Shown piece after piece: positions 8,676-16,771 of a stretch of DNA of 64,000 nt; position 1 is the stretch's first letter, and each line of letters begins with the position of its first letter. The notes beneath the pieces were generated by a model that saw nothing but the letters and a program-made list of their open reading frames with translations, made no database searches and was not told the origin of the DNA. Both the position numbers and the translations under genes were made by a program. The stretch comes from Nakamurella aerolata (lineage in GTDB: Bacteria; Actinomycetota; Actinomycetes; Mycobacteriales; Nakamurellaceae), in the NCBI RefSeq assembly GCF_013002705.1, contig NZ_JABEND010000010.1, forward strand, positions 1 through 64,000. The letters are read 5' to 3'.

Positions 8676-10991
8676 GTGACGGATTTGCTGGACGCGCTGG
8701 ACGAGGGGCAGCGGGCCGCCGTGCTCGCGCCGTCCGGTCCGGTCTGTGTGCTTGCCGGTGCCGGCACCGGCAAGACCAGGACGATCACCCACCGCATTGC
8801 GCACCTGGTTCGCTCCGGCGCGCACCCGGTGTCCGAGGTACTGGCCGTGACCTTCACCACCAGAGCGGCGGGGGAGATGCGGCTGCGGCTGCGGTCCCTG
8901 GGCGTGCCAGGTGCCCAGGCCCGCACCTTTCACTCCGCTGCGCTGAAACAGCTGCGCTACTTCTGGCCCCGCGCGGTCGGCGGGCAGCTCTGGCCGGTGC
9001 TGGAGAACAAGATGCGGCTGGTGGCCACCGCCGCCCGGCGCGCCGGCGCCGGCACCGACACCGCGACGCTGCGCGACCTGGCAGGCGAGATCGAATGGGC
9101 CAAGGCCTGCCTTGCCACCCCAGAGAGCTACCAGCAGCTGGTCACCAGCACCCGGCGGGACACCCCGGTGCCGGTGGAGCAGGCCGCCAAGGTCTTCGAC
9201 GGCTACGAGGCGCTGAAGAACCAGGTGGAACAGCTGGACTTCGACGACCTGCTGCTGCAGACCTGCGCCGTGCTGGAGACCGACGAGTCGGTGACCCGCG
9301 AGTTCCGCTCCCGGTACCGCTGCTTCGTCGTCGACGAGTATCAGGACGTCACCCCGCTGCAGCAGCGGCTGCTGGACGCCTGGCTCGGCGAGCGCGATCA
9401 GCTCACCGTTGTGGGCGACGCCAACCAGACCATCTACTCCTTCGCCGGTGCCTCGCCGCGGTATCTGCTCGGATTCCAGCAACGCTTCCCACAGGCGGCC
9501 GTGCTGCGGCTGGAACGCGACTACCGGTCCACCCCGCAGGTGGTGGAGCTGGCCAACAAGGTGATCGGGGCCGCCGGCGCCGCGGGCCCGGCCGGCCGGT
9601 TCCGGCTGCGGCTGCGCGCCGTGCTGCCGGACGGGCCCGAGGCCAGCTTCACCGAGCACGCCGACGAGCCGGCCGAAGCCAATGCCGTCGCGGCCGCCAT
9701 CGCGACCCTGATCGAGGTCGGCACCCCGGCGTCGGCCATCGCCGTGCTGTACCGGATCAATGCCCAGTCCGAGAGCTACGAGCAGGCGCTCACCGCGGCC
9801 GGCGTGCCGTACGTGGTCCGCGGTGGTGAGCGCTTCTTTGCCAGGCCCGAGGTGCGGCAGGCGATGGTGACGCTGCGGCGCGCCGCCAACCAGTTCGCGG
9901 CCGCCGCGGATGCGTCAGCGGATGCCGCCGCCGATCCCGATGCTGCCGCCGGCGCTGAGGCCGGTACCGACGGTGCTGCTGCAGCCGACGCTGGTGCCGC
10001 TGGTGCCGACGCCGGTGCTGGCGCTGGTGCCGCCGGTGCCGCTGCGGCTGACGGTGCTGGCCGTGCCGGTGACGCCGGTGCTGTTGCCGACAGTGCCGGT
10101 GACGCCGGTGCTGCCGACGGCGCCGGTGCCGCTGCTCCGGATGCGGTCCGGGCGGCACCCGACGTCGAGCTGATCGGCTTGGTGCGCGGGCTGTTGGCGC
10201 CGATCGGTCTGTCCGAGGAGGCACCGCCGGCCGGTGCGCTGCGGGACAAGTGGGAGTCGCTGCGCGGCGTGGTGTCGATCGCCGAAGATCTGGCGTCCGG
10301 CGCGACCGCGGCCGGCAACCCGCGCCCCCTGCCGGTGCGGCTCGGTGAGTTCGTGCGGGAGTTGGAACAGCGGGCCGAGGCACAGCATGCGCCGACGGTC
10401 GAGGGGGTCACGCTCGCCTCGCTGCATGCCGCCAAGGGCCTGGAGTGGGACGCCGTCTTTCTGGTCGGCCTTGCCGACGGCACGCTGCCGATTCAGCACG
10501 CCGAATCGCCGGCCGAAGTGGAGGAGGAGCGGCGGCTGTTCTACGTCGGCATTACCAGGGCGCGGCGGCGGCTGGCGTTGAGCTGGGCGCTCTCCCGGAC
10601 CGAGGGCGGCCGGCGGTCGCGACGCCGGAGCCGATTCCTCGTCGGCATCGCGCCGCAGCCCGCGCCGTCCGGCCGCGGCCGGGCCGCCGGCCGATGCCGG
10701 CTGTGCGGCGGCCGGCTGACCGAGCCGGCGCAGATCAAGATCGGGCGCTGCGCCAACTGCCCGTCGAGCGCCGACCCGGAACTGGTGGATGCGCTGCGTC
10801 AGTGGCGCCGGCAACGCAGTACCGACGACGACGTGCCCGCATACGTGGTGTTCTCCGACGCCACCCTGCTCGCCATCGCCGAGCACCGGCCGGCCGACGA
10901 GAAGGCGTTGCGGGCCATTCCCGGCATCGGTCCGAGCAAGCTGGAGAACTACGGCCGCGAGGTCATCTCCCTGGTCACCAGCACCCGCTGA
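8676..10991 (+). CDS. uvrD2: ATP-dependent DNA helicase UvrD2
   Basis: A 771-residue SF1A helicase. Walker A is [10 protein letters not shown] (about 25-34), Walker B is VVDEYQD (about 216-222), and later motifs are [38 protein letters not shown] and [15 protein letters not shown] four-cysteine zinc segment (CRLC...CANC, about 674-695) and a C-terminal HRDC domain (ending [17 protein letters not shown]) identify the actinobacterial UvrD2 subgroup. The start GTG 8676 was chosen by alignment with the family N terminus ([15 protein letters not shown]). Residues about 408-495 are a low-complexity Ala/Asp/Gly insertion in the second helicase half. Role: 3'-5' unwinding in DNA repair. Confidence 0.93.
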   Translation: MTDLLDALDEGQRAAVLAPSGPVCVLAGAGTGKTRTITHRIAHLVRSGAHPVSEVLAVTFTTRAAGEMRLRLRSLGVPGAQARTFHSAALKQLRYFWPRAVGGQLWPVLENKMRLVATAARRAGAGTDTATLRDLAGEIEWAKACLATPESYQQLVTSTRRDTPVPVEQAAKVFDGYEALKNQVEQLDFDDLLLQTCAVLETDESVTREFRSRYRCFVVDEYQDVTPLQQRLLDAWLGERDQLTVVGDANQTIYSFAGASPRYLLGFQQRFPQAAVLRLERDYRSTPQVVELANKVIGAAGAAGPAGRFRLRLRAVLPDGPEASFTEHADEPAEANAVAAAIATLIEVGTPASAIAVLYRINAQSESYEQALTAAGVPYVVRGGERFFARPEVRQAMVTLRRAANQFAAAADASADAAADPDAAAGAEAGTDGAAAADAGAAGADAGAGAGAAGAAAADGAGRAGDAGAVADSAGDAGAADGAGAAAPDAVRAAPDVELIGLVRGLLAPIGLSEEAPPAGALRDKWESLRGVVSIAEDLASGATAAGNPRPLPVRLGEFVRELEQRAEAQHAPTVEGVTLASLHAAKGLEWDAVFLVGLADGTLPIQHAESPAEVEEERRLFYVGITRARRRLALSWALSRTEGGRRSRRRSRFLVGIAPQPAPSGRGRAAGRCRLCGGRLTEPAQIKIGRCANCPSSADPELVDALRQWRRQRSTDDDVPAYVVFSDATLLAIAEHRPADEKALRAIPGIGPSKLENYGREVISLVTSTR
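9895..10160 (+). repeat. Degenerate GCCGGTGCC-type coding repeat inside uvrD2
   Basis: About 260 bases of imprecise short repeats (variants of GCCGGTGCCGATGCC) encode an almost pure Ala/Gly/Asp stretch with few Thr, Val and Arg residues. It lies between the [14 protein letters not shown] segment and the [12 protein letters not shown] segment of the helicase, so it is probably an exposed flexible loop. Confidence 0.85.
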
Positions 10992-11374
10992 GCACGCCGA
11001 CCCGCTGCACACCCGCGGGCGCCGGCAGCCGGACCGACGCCGGCCCCCACCGGCGATCCGCAGCCGCCAGCCGGTCGGGCGCCCTTCGGAGCGTGGTGTC
11101 GCGGCGCGTTTGCTTGCTATTCATCTCACCGGTACTCGGCGAACCACGGCACCGACGACGCGCTGAAAAGCGTTGCCGGCCAACACCTCTCGTCGTCCTC
11201 CTGGCGTTCCGGCGTTGCCGCGCCAGCAGAGTCAGAAAGAAAGTTGCGAAAAACCCGGTAAATCGGTTGCCCGGCAGGTGTAGCGCACCGTAGTGTTGCT
11301 TCTGCCCGCCAGAGGTGGGCATCACCTTCACCCGGTCCGCAACCGGATCAGGTCACGAGCGAGAGGAGGCAGCC
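10992..11374 (+). promoter_or_regulatory. whiB7 leader promoter region (WhiB7-type promoter candidate at 11259-11296)
   Basis: No gene is seen in this 383-base gap. Near its end lies TTGCCC (11267-11272), an 18-base spacer and TAGTGT (11291-11296). An AT-rich patch TAAAT sits at 11259-11263, three bases before the -35. Family knowledge: WhiB7 with its AT-hook activates promoters having an AT-rich element just upstream of the -35, including its own. The fit suggests positive autoregulation. Inference from pattern only. Confidence 0.45.
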
Positions 11375-11629
11375 ATGAACAACATCACCAACATCGGCGG
11401 TGGATTCGGCCGCGCCCTCTTTGCAGACCTGATGCAGGGCAAGCCGACCACCGCGCGTCTGCGTGTCGAACAACCGCTGTTGGTGCCGTGCTCGGCATCT
11501 CCCGCTGTGCGCACGCTGCCGCCGTTCGGAGCCATCAGCATCGCTGCCGGCACCGATCGCAGCGGTGTCGAGATAGGCGCTGTCTCCGACAGCGCCACCC
11601 TGGGACGGACCGGGAGTCTTCTGGCTTAA
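11375..11629 (+). CDS. Small leader ORF upstream of whiB7 (84 aa)
   Basis: The ATG at 11375 is preceded by a strong GAGAGGAGG ribosome binding site. The 84-residue product (MNNITNIGGGFGRALFADLM...) has no recognisable domain. It ends 19 bases before a strong GC hairpin and about 145 bases before whiB7. Family knowledge: whiB7/wblC genes of mycobacteria and streptomycetes carry a translated upstream ORF, and ribosome stalling in it by antibiotics relieves transcription attenuation. Position and spacing fit that role. The ORF is longer than the leader peptides I know of, so it could also be a small protein in its own right. Confidence 0.6.
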   Translation: MNNITNIGGGFGRALFADLMQGKPTTARLRVEQPLLVPCSASPAVRTLPPFGAISIAAGTDRSGVEIGAVSDSATLGRTGSLLA

Positions 11630-11648
11630 CTATCCAGTCGCTCCCCTC

Positions 11649-11685
11649 CGGCCGCGGGTTCTCACTTCGAAGAACACCGCGGCCG
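11649..11685 (+). terminator. Attenuator-like hairpin in the whiB7 leader
   Basis: Arms 11649-11662 and 11671-11685 pair over 14 bp with a single bulged A at 11676 and an 8-base loop. The lower stem is CGGCCGCGG against CCGCGGCCG. No U-run follows, which is common for actinobacterial terminators. Its place between the leader ORF stop and whiB7 suits an attenuator. Confidence 0.65.
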
Positions 11686-11775
11686 TGGTGTATCGGCATC
11701 CGGCCCAGACCCGCAGACTGTGCGGCTCCAACCGGATTCCGCACTCCAACTACCACCGATGGAGGTGAGCGAACA

Positions 11776-12051
11776 GTGATCGCGTCACTGTTCGACGACG
11801 AGGTCGATCCGATCTTCCAAGAGGATCTTCCTTGCCACGCTGGCGATCCCGACCTGTGGTTCGCCGACAAGCCCGACGACCTGGAGCGAGCCAAGGCGCT
11901 GTGCGCCGACTGCCCGGCCAAGGCCCTGTGCCTGGCCGGTGCGCTGGACCGCGCCGAGCCGTGGGGTGTGTGGGGCGGAGAGATCATCGATCGTGGAGTC
12001 GTCATCGCCCGGAAGCGGCCGCGCGGCCGCCCGCGGAAGGAAGCGGCGTGA
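11776..12051 (+). CDS. whiB7: WhiB7-family redox/antibiotic-stress regulator
   Basis: A 91-residue WhiB-like protein. The four iron-sulfur cysteines are C20, C43, C46 and C52 (CADCPAKALC). The sigma-A-interacting turn is GVWGGE at 64-69. The C terminus RPRGRPRK (81-88) is an AT-hook, the feature that separates WhiB7/WblC from other Wbl proteins. GTG 11776 follows GGAGGTGAG with 6-base spacing. Family knowledge: WhiB7 binds the primary sigma factor and activates intrinsic antibiotic resistance genes. It follows uvrD2 as in mycobacteria and is controlled by the long leader described above. Confidence 0.94.
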   Translation: MIASLFDDEVDPIFQEDLPCHAGDPDLWFADKPDDLERAKALCADCPAKALCLAGALDRAEPWGVWGGEIIDRGVVIARKRPRGRPRKEAA

Positions 12052-12359
12052 GTGGGTCGGCGGTCACCGTCTGGCTGCTCCGCGGCGCAGCTCCCTCAGC
12101 GGCCGGGCCCGCTCGACGGATCCGACCCCCGCGGGCGACTGCACCGCGAAAGATGCTGCGGCACAAGGTGTTCGCCGTAGCCTTCCGCGACGATCGGAGC
12201 GCACCTCGTCCAACACCGGGCCAAACACTTGGCCAGACAGCAGGCTCGCCGGCGCAGCGGCGCCCGGCCGGGTGCCGGCGGGCCGAGCAACCACACCACC
12301 GTAGGGCCGCAGCGGCCATGCCGCCGCAGCGAGTTCCCATGCCATCGAAAGGCACCGAA
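12052..12359 (+). other. Gap after whiB7, nothing recognised
   Basis: About 308 bases of GC-rich sequence with no supported gene, hairpin with a U-run or promoter. It may be the 3' untranslated region of whiB7 plus the promoter of the next small gene. Confidence 0.4.
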
Positions 12360-12497
12360 ATGCATTTGCTTGTTGAAGAACTGAGTCGAGATCGAATGCG
12401 TCAGCTGCAGCGCGACGCCGAGGCCGATCGCCTCGCGCGCCGGCTGCGGGCCAGCCGTCGGAACCGGTCGCCCCGGGTCCGCGGCACCGTCCACTAA
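12360..12497 (+). CDS. Small basic actinobacterial protein (45 aa)
   Basis: The 45-residue frame (MHLLVEELSRDRMRQLQRD... ending RSPRVRGTVH) is rich in Arg, Leu and Glu and resembles the short 'EELaRdRmRq...ERLARRL' helical proteins that are scattered through actinobacterial genomes with no known function. AAAGG lies 7 bases before ATG 12360; an in-frame ATG at 12339 is the alternative. A stable terminator hairpin follows 70 bases downstream, which supports a short transcript here. Role unknown. Confidence 0.6.
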   Translation: MHLLVEELSRDRMRQLQRDAEADRLARRLRASRRNRSPRVRGTVH

Positions 12498-12565
12498 CCC
12501 TCGGCCAGGTCCGGACCCACGCGACCGAACCCAGCCGCGGTCACCCGCTGCCGAGATCGCCCACG

Positions 12566-12593
12566 GCCCTGCCACTGTCACCGGTGGCAGGGC
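12566..12593 (+). terminator. Intrinsic terminator-like hairpin
   Basis: GCCCTGCCAC (12566-12575) pairs perfectly with GTGGCAGGGC (12584-12593) across an 8-base loop. The tail TGTTGG is weakly U-rich. It ends the whiB7/small-protein region before the zinc-ribbon gene. Confidence 0.65.
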
Positions 12594-12696
12594 TGTTGGC
12601 GCTTGCGTCGTGCGCCAATTGTTCCAGTACCGAGCCGCCCCGCGCCCGAGCCGGTTCTGCCCTGATCCCCGGGCGGGACGACCGTACAGTGGGCGG

Positions 12697-12882
12697 ATGG
12701 CCGACACCAGCCCACCCGCTCCGCAGCCGGTTGCCTGCGAGTCGTGCGGCCGGACGGCCGCGACCGCGCCGCTGGAGTGGACGAGCGAGCTCACCGACCG
12801 CGGCCGGCGCTACTACTGCGAACAGTGTGCGCGCCAGCACATTCGCGGCATCGAGTCTCGGCTCGACGCCGAATGGTGGTGA
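12697..12882 (+). CDS. Small zinc-ribbon protein (61 aa)
   Basis: A 61-residue protein with two CxxC knuckles: C14-E-S-C17 and C41-E-Q-C44, separated by a 23-residue beta-like segment (LEWTSELTDRGRRYYC). This is a typical one-zinc ribbon. I chose ATG 12697 because the cysteine module starts soon after and the upstream extension is Arg/Pro-rich. It is convergent with the ABC1 kinase gene. Many actinobacteria carry such small ribbons near this block; no partner or reaction is known to me. Confidence 0.72.
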   Translation: MADTSPPAPQPVACESCGRTAATAPLEWTSELTDRGRRYYCEQCARQHIRGIESRLDAEWW

Positions 12883-13042
12883 GCCGGCCGTCCCGTCCTT
12901 CCGGCCCGGCCCGTTCTTCCGGTCCGTCCCGCGGTTCGAGCCGGCCTGAACCGGCCCCGCCCCACCGAAACCACGATCGTGCGGCCGAACCGACGGGCGG
13001 GGCGAAGCCCTGCCGCCCGGCCGGTTCCGTCGTCCCGGGCGC

Positions 13043-14356
13043 TCAGTCCAGGTCGAAGCCCGGTTGCCAACGCAGCGCGATGTCCCGGAACGGCGCGTTG
13101 GCGTCCAGCTGGCACAGCACCCCGATCGACCCGAACGTCACCCGATGAATCATCAGGTACTGCGGCGGCAACGCCAGGCCGCGGGCGATCTTCGACTCGG
13201 GGGACGAGAGATTGGTCATCCGGGAAGCCTGCTGCTGCATCCACTCCCTGGTGAAGTGAAAGGTCTTGTGCCGCAGCGGTTCGACGAACGGCGCGACGTA
13301 GTCCATCAGCTCGACCGGGTCGGGATCGAAACCCGCAGGCACGAACCCCTCGCGGCGCAGCAGGGTCAGCACCTCGTCCGCCCTGCGGTCCAGCGCCAGC
13401 TGCGACACCTGGCCGATCACCGGCGGGGAACCGTCCGGCAGCTCGGCCACCGACCCGAAGTCGATCACCCCGAGCCGCCCGTCCGGGGTCAGCAGGTAGT
13501 TGCCGGGGTGCGGGTCGGAGTGCAGCAGGCCGACCCTGGCCGGCGCGGAGAAGTGCAGCTCGGTGAGGAGCCGACCGGCACGGTTGCGTTGTTCGGCGCT
13601 GCCCGCGTCGATCACCGAGGCCAGACCCTGGCCGTGCACCCACTCCGACACCAGCACCTTGGGGGCGCTGGCGACCACGCGCGGCACATAGATCTGCTCG
13701 TCGCCGGCGAACTCGGCGGCAAACGCCCGCTGGTGGTCGGCCTCGCGGCGATAGTCGAGCTCTTCCAGTAGTCGGTCGCGCATCTCGTCGAGCAACGGCC
13801 GGACCGCCACCCCCGGCACCAGCAGCCCGAAGATCGGCGCGACTCTGGTCAGCTGGTTCAGATCGGAGCGGAGCGCGGCGTCGGCCCGTGGGTACTGCAC
13901 CTTGACGGCGACCTCGCGACCGTCCTTCCACACCCCGCGGTGCACCTGGCCGATGCTGGCGGCGGCGGCCGCGACGTCGTCGAACTCGGCGAAATGCTCC
14001 CGCCAACCGGCGCCGAGCTGCTCGGCAAGTACCCGGTGCACGCGCTCGGTTTCCATCGGCGGGGCGGCGTTCTGCAGCTTGCGCAGGGCCTGCCGGTACG
14101 GTTCGGCGTACTCGTCCGGGATGGCTGCCTCGTAGACCGACAGGGCCTGGCCGAACTTCATGGCGCCACCCTTGAGGGTGCCGAGCACCTCGAACAGCTG
14201 CTCGGCGGTGCGGCGCTGCAGGTCAGCGCTGATCTCGGCCCGATCGGCCCCGAGCAGCCGCTGTCCCCAGCCCATCGTCATCCGACCGGCGGCGCTCAGC
14301 GGGAGACTGGCCAGCTTGGCGGTGCGCCCGATCGCACCCTTGGGAATCTCCGACAC
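13043..14356 (-). CDS. ABC1/UbiB/AarF-family atypical kinase
   Basis: A 437-residue ABC1 protein. The family motifs are KFGQ (in LKGGAMKFGQALS), the Ala-rich ATP loop VAAAAASIGQVH, the lysine in VAVKVQYP, LLEELDYRREA, the catalytic HSDPHPGNYLL and the metal-binding VIDFGS. It corresponds in position to Rv3197 beside whiB7. Family knowledge: UbiB/ABC1 proteins are membrane-associated ATPases or kinases involved in isoprenoid-quinone handling; the actinobacterial branch was linked to macrolide resistance in mycobacteria. GTG 14356 was chosen for the conserved SEIPKGAIGR start. It converges on the zinc-ribbon gene and probably shares a transcript with the upstream ThiF-like gene (145-base gap). 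Confidence 0.9.
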   Translation of the reverse strand: MSEIPKGAIGRTAKLASLPLSAAGRMTMGWGQRLLGADRAEISADLQRRTAEQLFEVLGTLKGGAMKFGQALSVYEAAIPDEYAEPYRQALRKLQNAAPPMETERVHRVLAEQLGAGWREHFAEFDDVAAAAASIGQVHRGVWKDGREVAVKVQYPRADAALRSDLNQLTRVAPIFGLLVPGVAVRPLLDEMRDRLLEELDYRREADHQRAFAAEFAGDEQIYVPRVVASAPKVLVSEWVHGQGLASVIDAGSAEQRNRAGRLLTELHFSAPARVGLLHSDPHPGNYLLTPDGRLGVIDFGSVAELPDGSPPVIGQVSQLALDRRADEVLTLLRREGFVPAGFDPDPVELMDYVAPFVEPLRHKTFHFTREWMQQQASRMTNLSSPESKIARGLALPPQYLMIHRVTFGSIGVLCQLDANAPFRDIALRWQPGFDLD

Positions 14357-14501
14357 CCTGCCAGTCTTCCAGTTGGCTTCCGGCGGCGGGACCGACTTTC
14401 GGCTAACAGGCGCCACTGCGGCTGGCCGGCGCCGGGCTCGACGGGCTGCTGAGCGCGCGCCGCACGGGGTGCCGGGGCCGCTGCCGGGTGGCCGGGGGAC
14501 G

Positions 14502-15770
14502 TCAGCGGGCGCAGCTGCACTGCGGGTGCCGCTGCCAGCTCCGGCGCCGAACCTGACTGAGCACATCCCACTCGAACGTGCCGTCGATGGCTCCCGGCGG
14601 CCCAACACCTTCGACGAGTTCCAGTGCCTGGCCCGCGGCGAGCACGGCCGCGGCCGTCGCCAAGACCACCGGCGGGGCCACCGGCTGCTCGTGGATGGCG
14701 CGCCGCACCAGCGGCCACTGCGGATCGGCGTCGACCCTGGCAAGCTCCGCGCACCACAGGCAACTCGACAGTCCGGGCAGCACCAGCGGACCGACCACCG
14801 CGCCCGAGGCGCCGGCCCACGCCGCCAGGTGCGGCGTTCCGGCGTCGACCAGCGGCTTGGCGTCGGTGGCGTCCGGCGGGCCATCGCCGGCGAGAACCAC
14901 CAGCGACGTCGGCTGGTGCGTCGGAATCGGATACACCCGCGTGTACTCGGAAATGGATGCCAGCCGCTCCGCCAGCCGTTGCCTGTCGTCGCCGGGGCCG
15001 GCCGGCGGTGGGATCGGCGGCAGCACGTCTTCGGCGCGGACGTCGCGCACCGGTGCCTGGTACACGTGCCCGACCCCGGCGGCGACCAAGAGCGCGGCCA
15101 GCTGGCTGGCGACCGGGCCGCTGCCGCGCACCTCGATCGAGGCGTCGGCGCGGCGGATCGCCATCAGCTCGGCCCGATCGGCCCCGTACCGATGAGCCAG
15201 CCCGGACTGTTCGGCCGGTGCGGCGACCGTCGCGGCTCGATCGGAGACCCTGGCGAGCATGCCGAGATCGATCAGGCGACGGGCGATCTCGTCGACGTCC
15301 GGCTCCGCGATCCCGGGCTCAGCGACGCCAGGCTCAGCACCCGGTGCCGGGAGACCGGCGGCGTTGGCGCCTCGCGGTGCGCTGCCGGGCTCGGTGTCGG
15401 ATTGCTCGGTCTTGGTGGTCCAGGTGCGCAGCACGGCGCCGAGGTGCTCGCCCGGTCCGTCCAGGATGACGCGGCGCGGGTGCTCGGTCCCTATCTGCCA
15501 CTGACCGACCGAGCGGGCGAACACTCGGATACCGGGGCCGAGCCGGAGCCGCGCGTCGGTCTCGGCGTTCTTGGCGGTCTCGGTGGTCTTGGTGGTCTCG
15601 GTGTTGTCGGCGGTCTCGGCGTCAATCCGGCTGTCGATCGCCGGACCGGACCGATCAGCGGCGGCCAGGTTGCCGCTGCCGGACCCGGCGTCGTTGTCGT
15701 TGCCGTTCGCCGGCGGCGTCGGGGCGCCGTTGGCCGCACCGGTCGCGGCGGACTGTGTCGGTGCTGCCAT
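14502..15770 (-). CDS. ThiF/cyclodehydratase-like protein (Rv3196 type, TOMM E1-like)
   Basis: A 422-residue protein with an Ala/Thr-rich N-terminal 70 residues, a winged-helix-like section and a Rossmann-type region with GSGPVASQL at 216-224 and LLVAAGVGHVY. Two cysteine pairs, C337-L-W-C340 and C418-S-C420, are placed like the structural zinc site of E1-like enzymes. Databases usually call such proteins 'TOMM leader peptide-binding' or 'bacteriocin cyclodehydratase' proteins. The classical adenylating residues are not evident to me, and no YcaO partner or precursor peptide lies nearby. AGGAGG sits right before ATG 15770. The same gene lies beside the ABC1 kinase in mycobacteria, so it is a conserved orphan. 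Confidence 0.72.
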   Translation of the reverse strand: MAAPTQSAATGAANGAPTPPANGNDNDAGSGSGNLAAADRSGPAIDSRIDAETADNTETTKTTETAKNAETDARLRLGPGIRVFARSVGQWQIGTEHPRRVILDGPGEHLGAVLRTWTTKTEQSDTEPGSAPRGANAAGLPAPGAEPGVAEPGIAEPDVDEIARRLIDLGMLARVSDRAATVAAPAEQSGLAHRYGADRAELMAIRRADASIEVRGSGPVASQLAALLVAAGVGHVYQAPVRDVRAEDVLPPIPPPAGPGDDRQRLAERLASISEYTRVYPIPTHQPTSLVVLAGDGPPDATDAKPLVDAGTPHLAAWAGASGAVVGPLVLPGLSSCLWCAELARVDADPQWPLVRRAIHEQPVAPPVVLATAAAVLAAGQALELVEGVGPPGAIDGTFEWDVLSQVRRRSWQRHPQCSCAR

Positions 15771-16139
15771 CGCGCCTCCTCGTTCCGGACTTCAACGCCG
15801 GTTGCCGCGGCGGATATCCAGCCTGGCACCGGCGGCCGAGGCGCTCGGTAGTTGTCCACAGGTCGGTGCAGACCCACTGATGTCGCGAATCCGGGTCCAG
15901 TGGCGTCGTCGGTGCCGTTTTCGGATCCGAACAGGCCACTGGACCCGGATTGGCGACATGGCCGGGGTCGGCGCGGCGAAAGGTGTACCGGAACTGCGCA
16001 GCGGTGGGGCGACAAGCGGGGGCCGGCGGCGATGCGACATGCGCGCAGATGTCAGGGGCGCCGATGCCAAGCGCGCACAGACGACGGCGCCGACACTCCG
16101 CGGGGGAGTGCCGGCGCCGGTTCGACCTTCGGGTGGCTG
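15771..16139. other. Intergenic region between the ThiF-like and DUF5679 genes
   Basis: No gene is supported in these 369 bases. It holds a large inverted repeat (15880-15959), listed separately, and one TTGTCCACA sequence (15852-15860) that matches the actinobacterial DnaA box but is isolated. The ThiF-like gene promoter should lie at its left end. Confidence 0.5.
15880..15959. repeat. 25-bp inverted repeat with 30-bp spacer
   Basis: Arms 15880-15904 and 15935-15959 are complementary at 24 of 25 positions, with the mismatch at the seventh base of each 24-base core. The core contains CCGGGTCCAGTGGC and its complement. The spacer is 15905-15934. It is too long for a simple operator and could be a REP/MITE-like element or a long RNA hairpin. 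Confidence 0.85.
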
Positions 16140-16289
16140 TCAGGCCTTGCCGAGGATGCGGTTCATCTTGGTGCCGCAGACCGGGCAGATGCCCTTCGCC
16201 ATGCGACGGCCGTTGGTCTCGGAGACCTCGCCCTCGAAGTCTCGCTTTTCCTTGCACTTGACGCAGTAGCCGTTGTAGGTCTCAGCCAT
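16140..16289 (-). CDS. DUF5679-type small zinc-ribbon protein (49 aa)
   Basis: A 49-residue protein with two CxxC pairs, C9-V-K-C12 and C35-P-V-C38, in the pattern GYCVKCKEKR...GICPVCGTKMNRILGK, which is the DUF5679 signature found in actinobacteria. AAAGGAAAC lies just before ATG 16289, and the frame upstream is not conserved-looking. A zinc ribbon is the safe call; the function is unknown. Confidence 0.85.
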   Translation of the reverse strand: MAETYNGYCVKCKEKRDFEGEVSETNGRRMAKGICPVCGTKMNRILGKA

Positions 16290-16771
16290 GGTGTTTCCTT
16301 TCCGCTGGTATTCCGCAGTTGTCCCGCGAGCGTGAGGTCCCCGCAGCGTGCGCTGCTGAGAATCGACGCTCACGCTACCGCTCCGCACGGACGCTGCCAC
16401 ACGACGTGCCGCGTGCTGAGCACAAATAACCGTACATATCCGACAAAAAGTACAGAATCAGGCGGTTTGATCGGATCTTGCACGCTGCGAGCGAACGCGC
16501 ACCGCGCTCACGCACCCCCGTTCGAGCACGCTCCGAGCGCTGGCCGAGCGCCGACCAAGCGCGGACCGAGCGCCGAGCGAGGTCCGGCTGAGCGCCGAGC
16601 GAGCGTCGAGCGAGCGCGGATTCGCCGACGCCGTGCACACGTGCCGGCGTCCGGAGTGGGCTGCCGCGTGCCCACGGCTGGGAGTCCTCGACCTGACCGC
16701 ACGGCCGCTCGGCGCCCCGCAGCGCCCGGTGCGGTGGCACCCGGTCGGCGGCGGCTGACAGGATCGTCAAC
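16290..16771. other. Intergenic region with GAGCG-rich degenerate repeats (16523-16620)
   Basis: No gene is supported. About 100 bases at 16523-16620 consist of imprecise 9-10-base units with the core GCCGAGCG/GTCGAGCG. The AT-richer stretch around 16425-16470 (ACCGTACATATCCGACAAAAAGTACAG) is unusual for this genome and may hold the divergent promoters of the DUF5679 and aldo/keto reductase genes. Confidence 0.5.

Noticed and set aside
14502-15770. A thiazole/oxazole-modified peptide biosynthesis cluster
   Set aside because: Only the E1-like protein is present; no YcaO, dehydrogenase, transporter or precursor peptide is nearby.
15852-15860. TTGTCCACA, matching an actinobacterial DnaA box; another at 32739-32747
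   Set aside because: Each is isolated, far from dnaA/dnaN-type genes and without a cluster, so an origin cannot be claimed; both may be chance.
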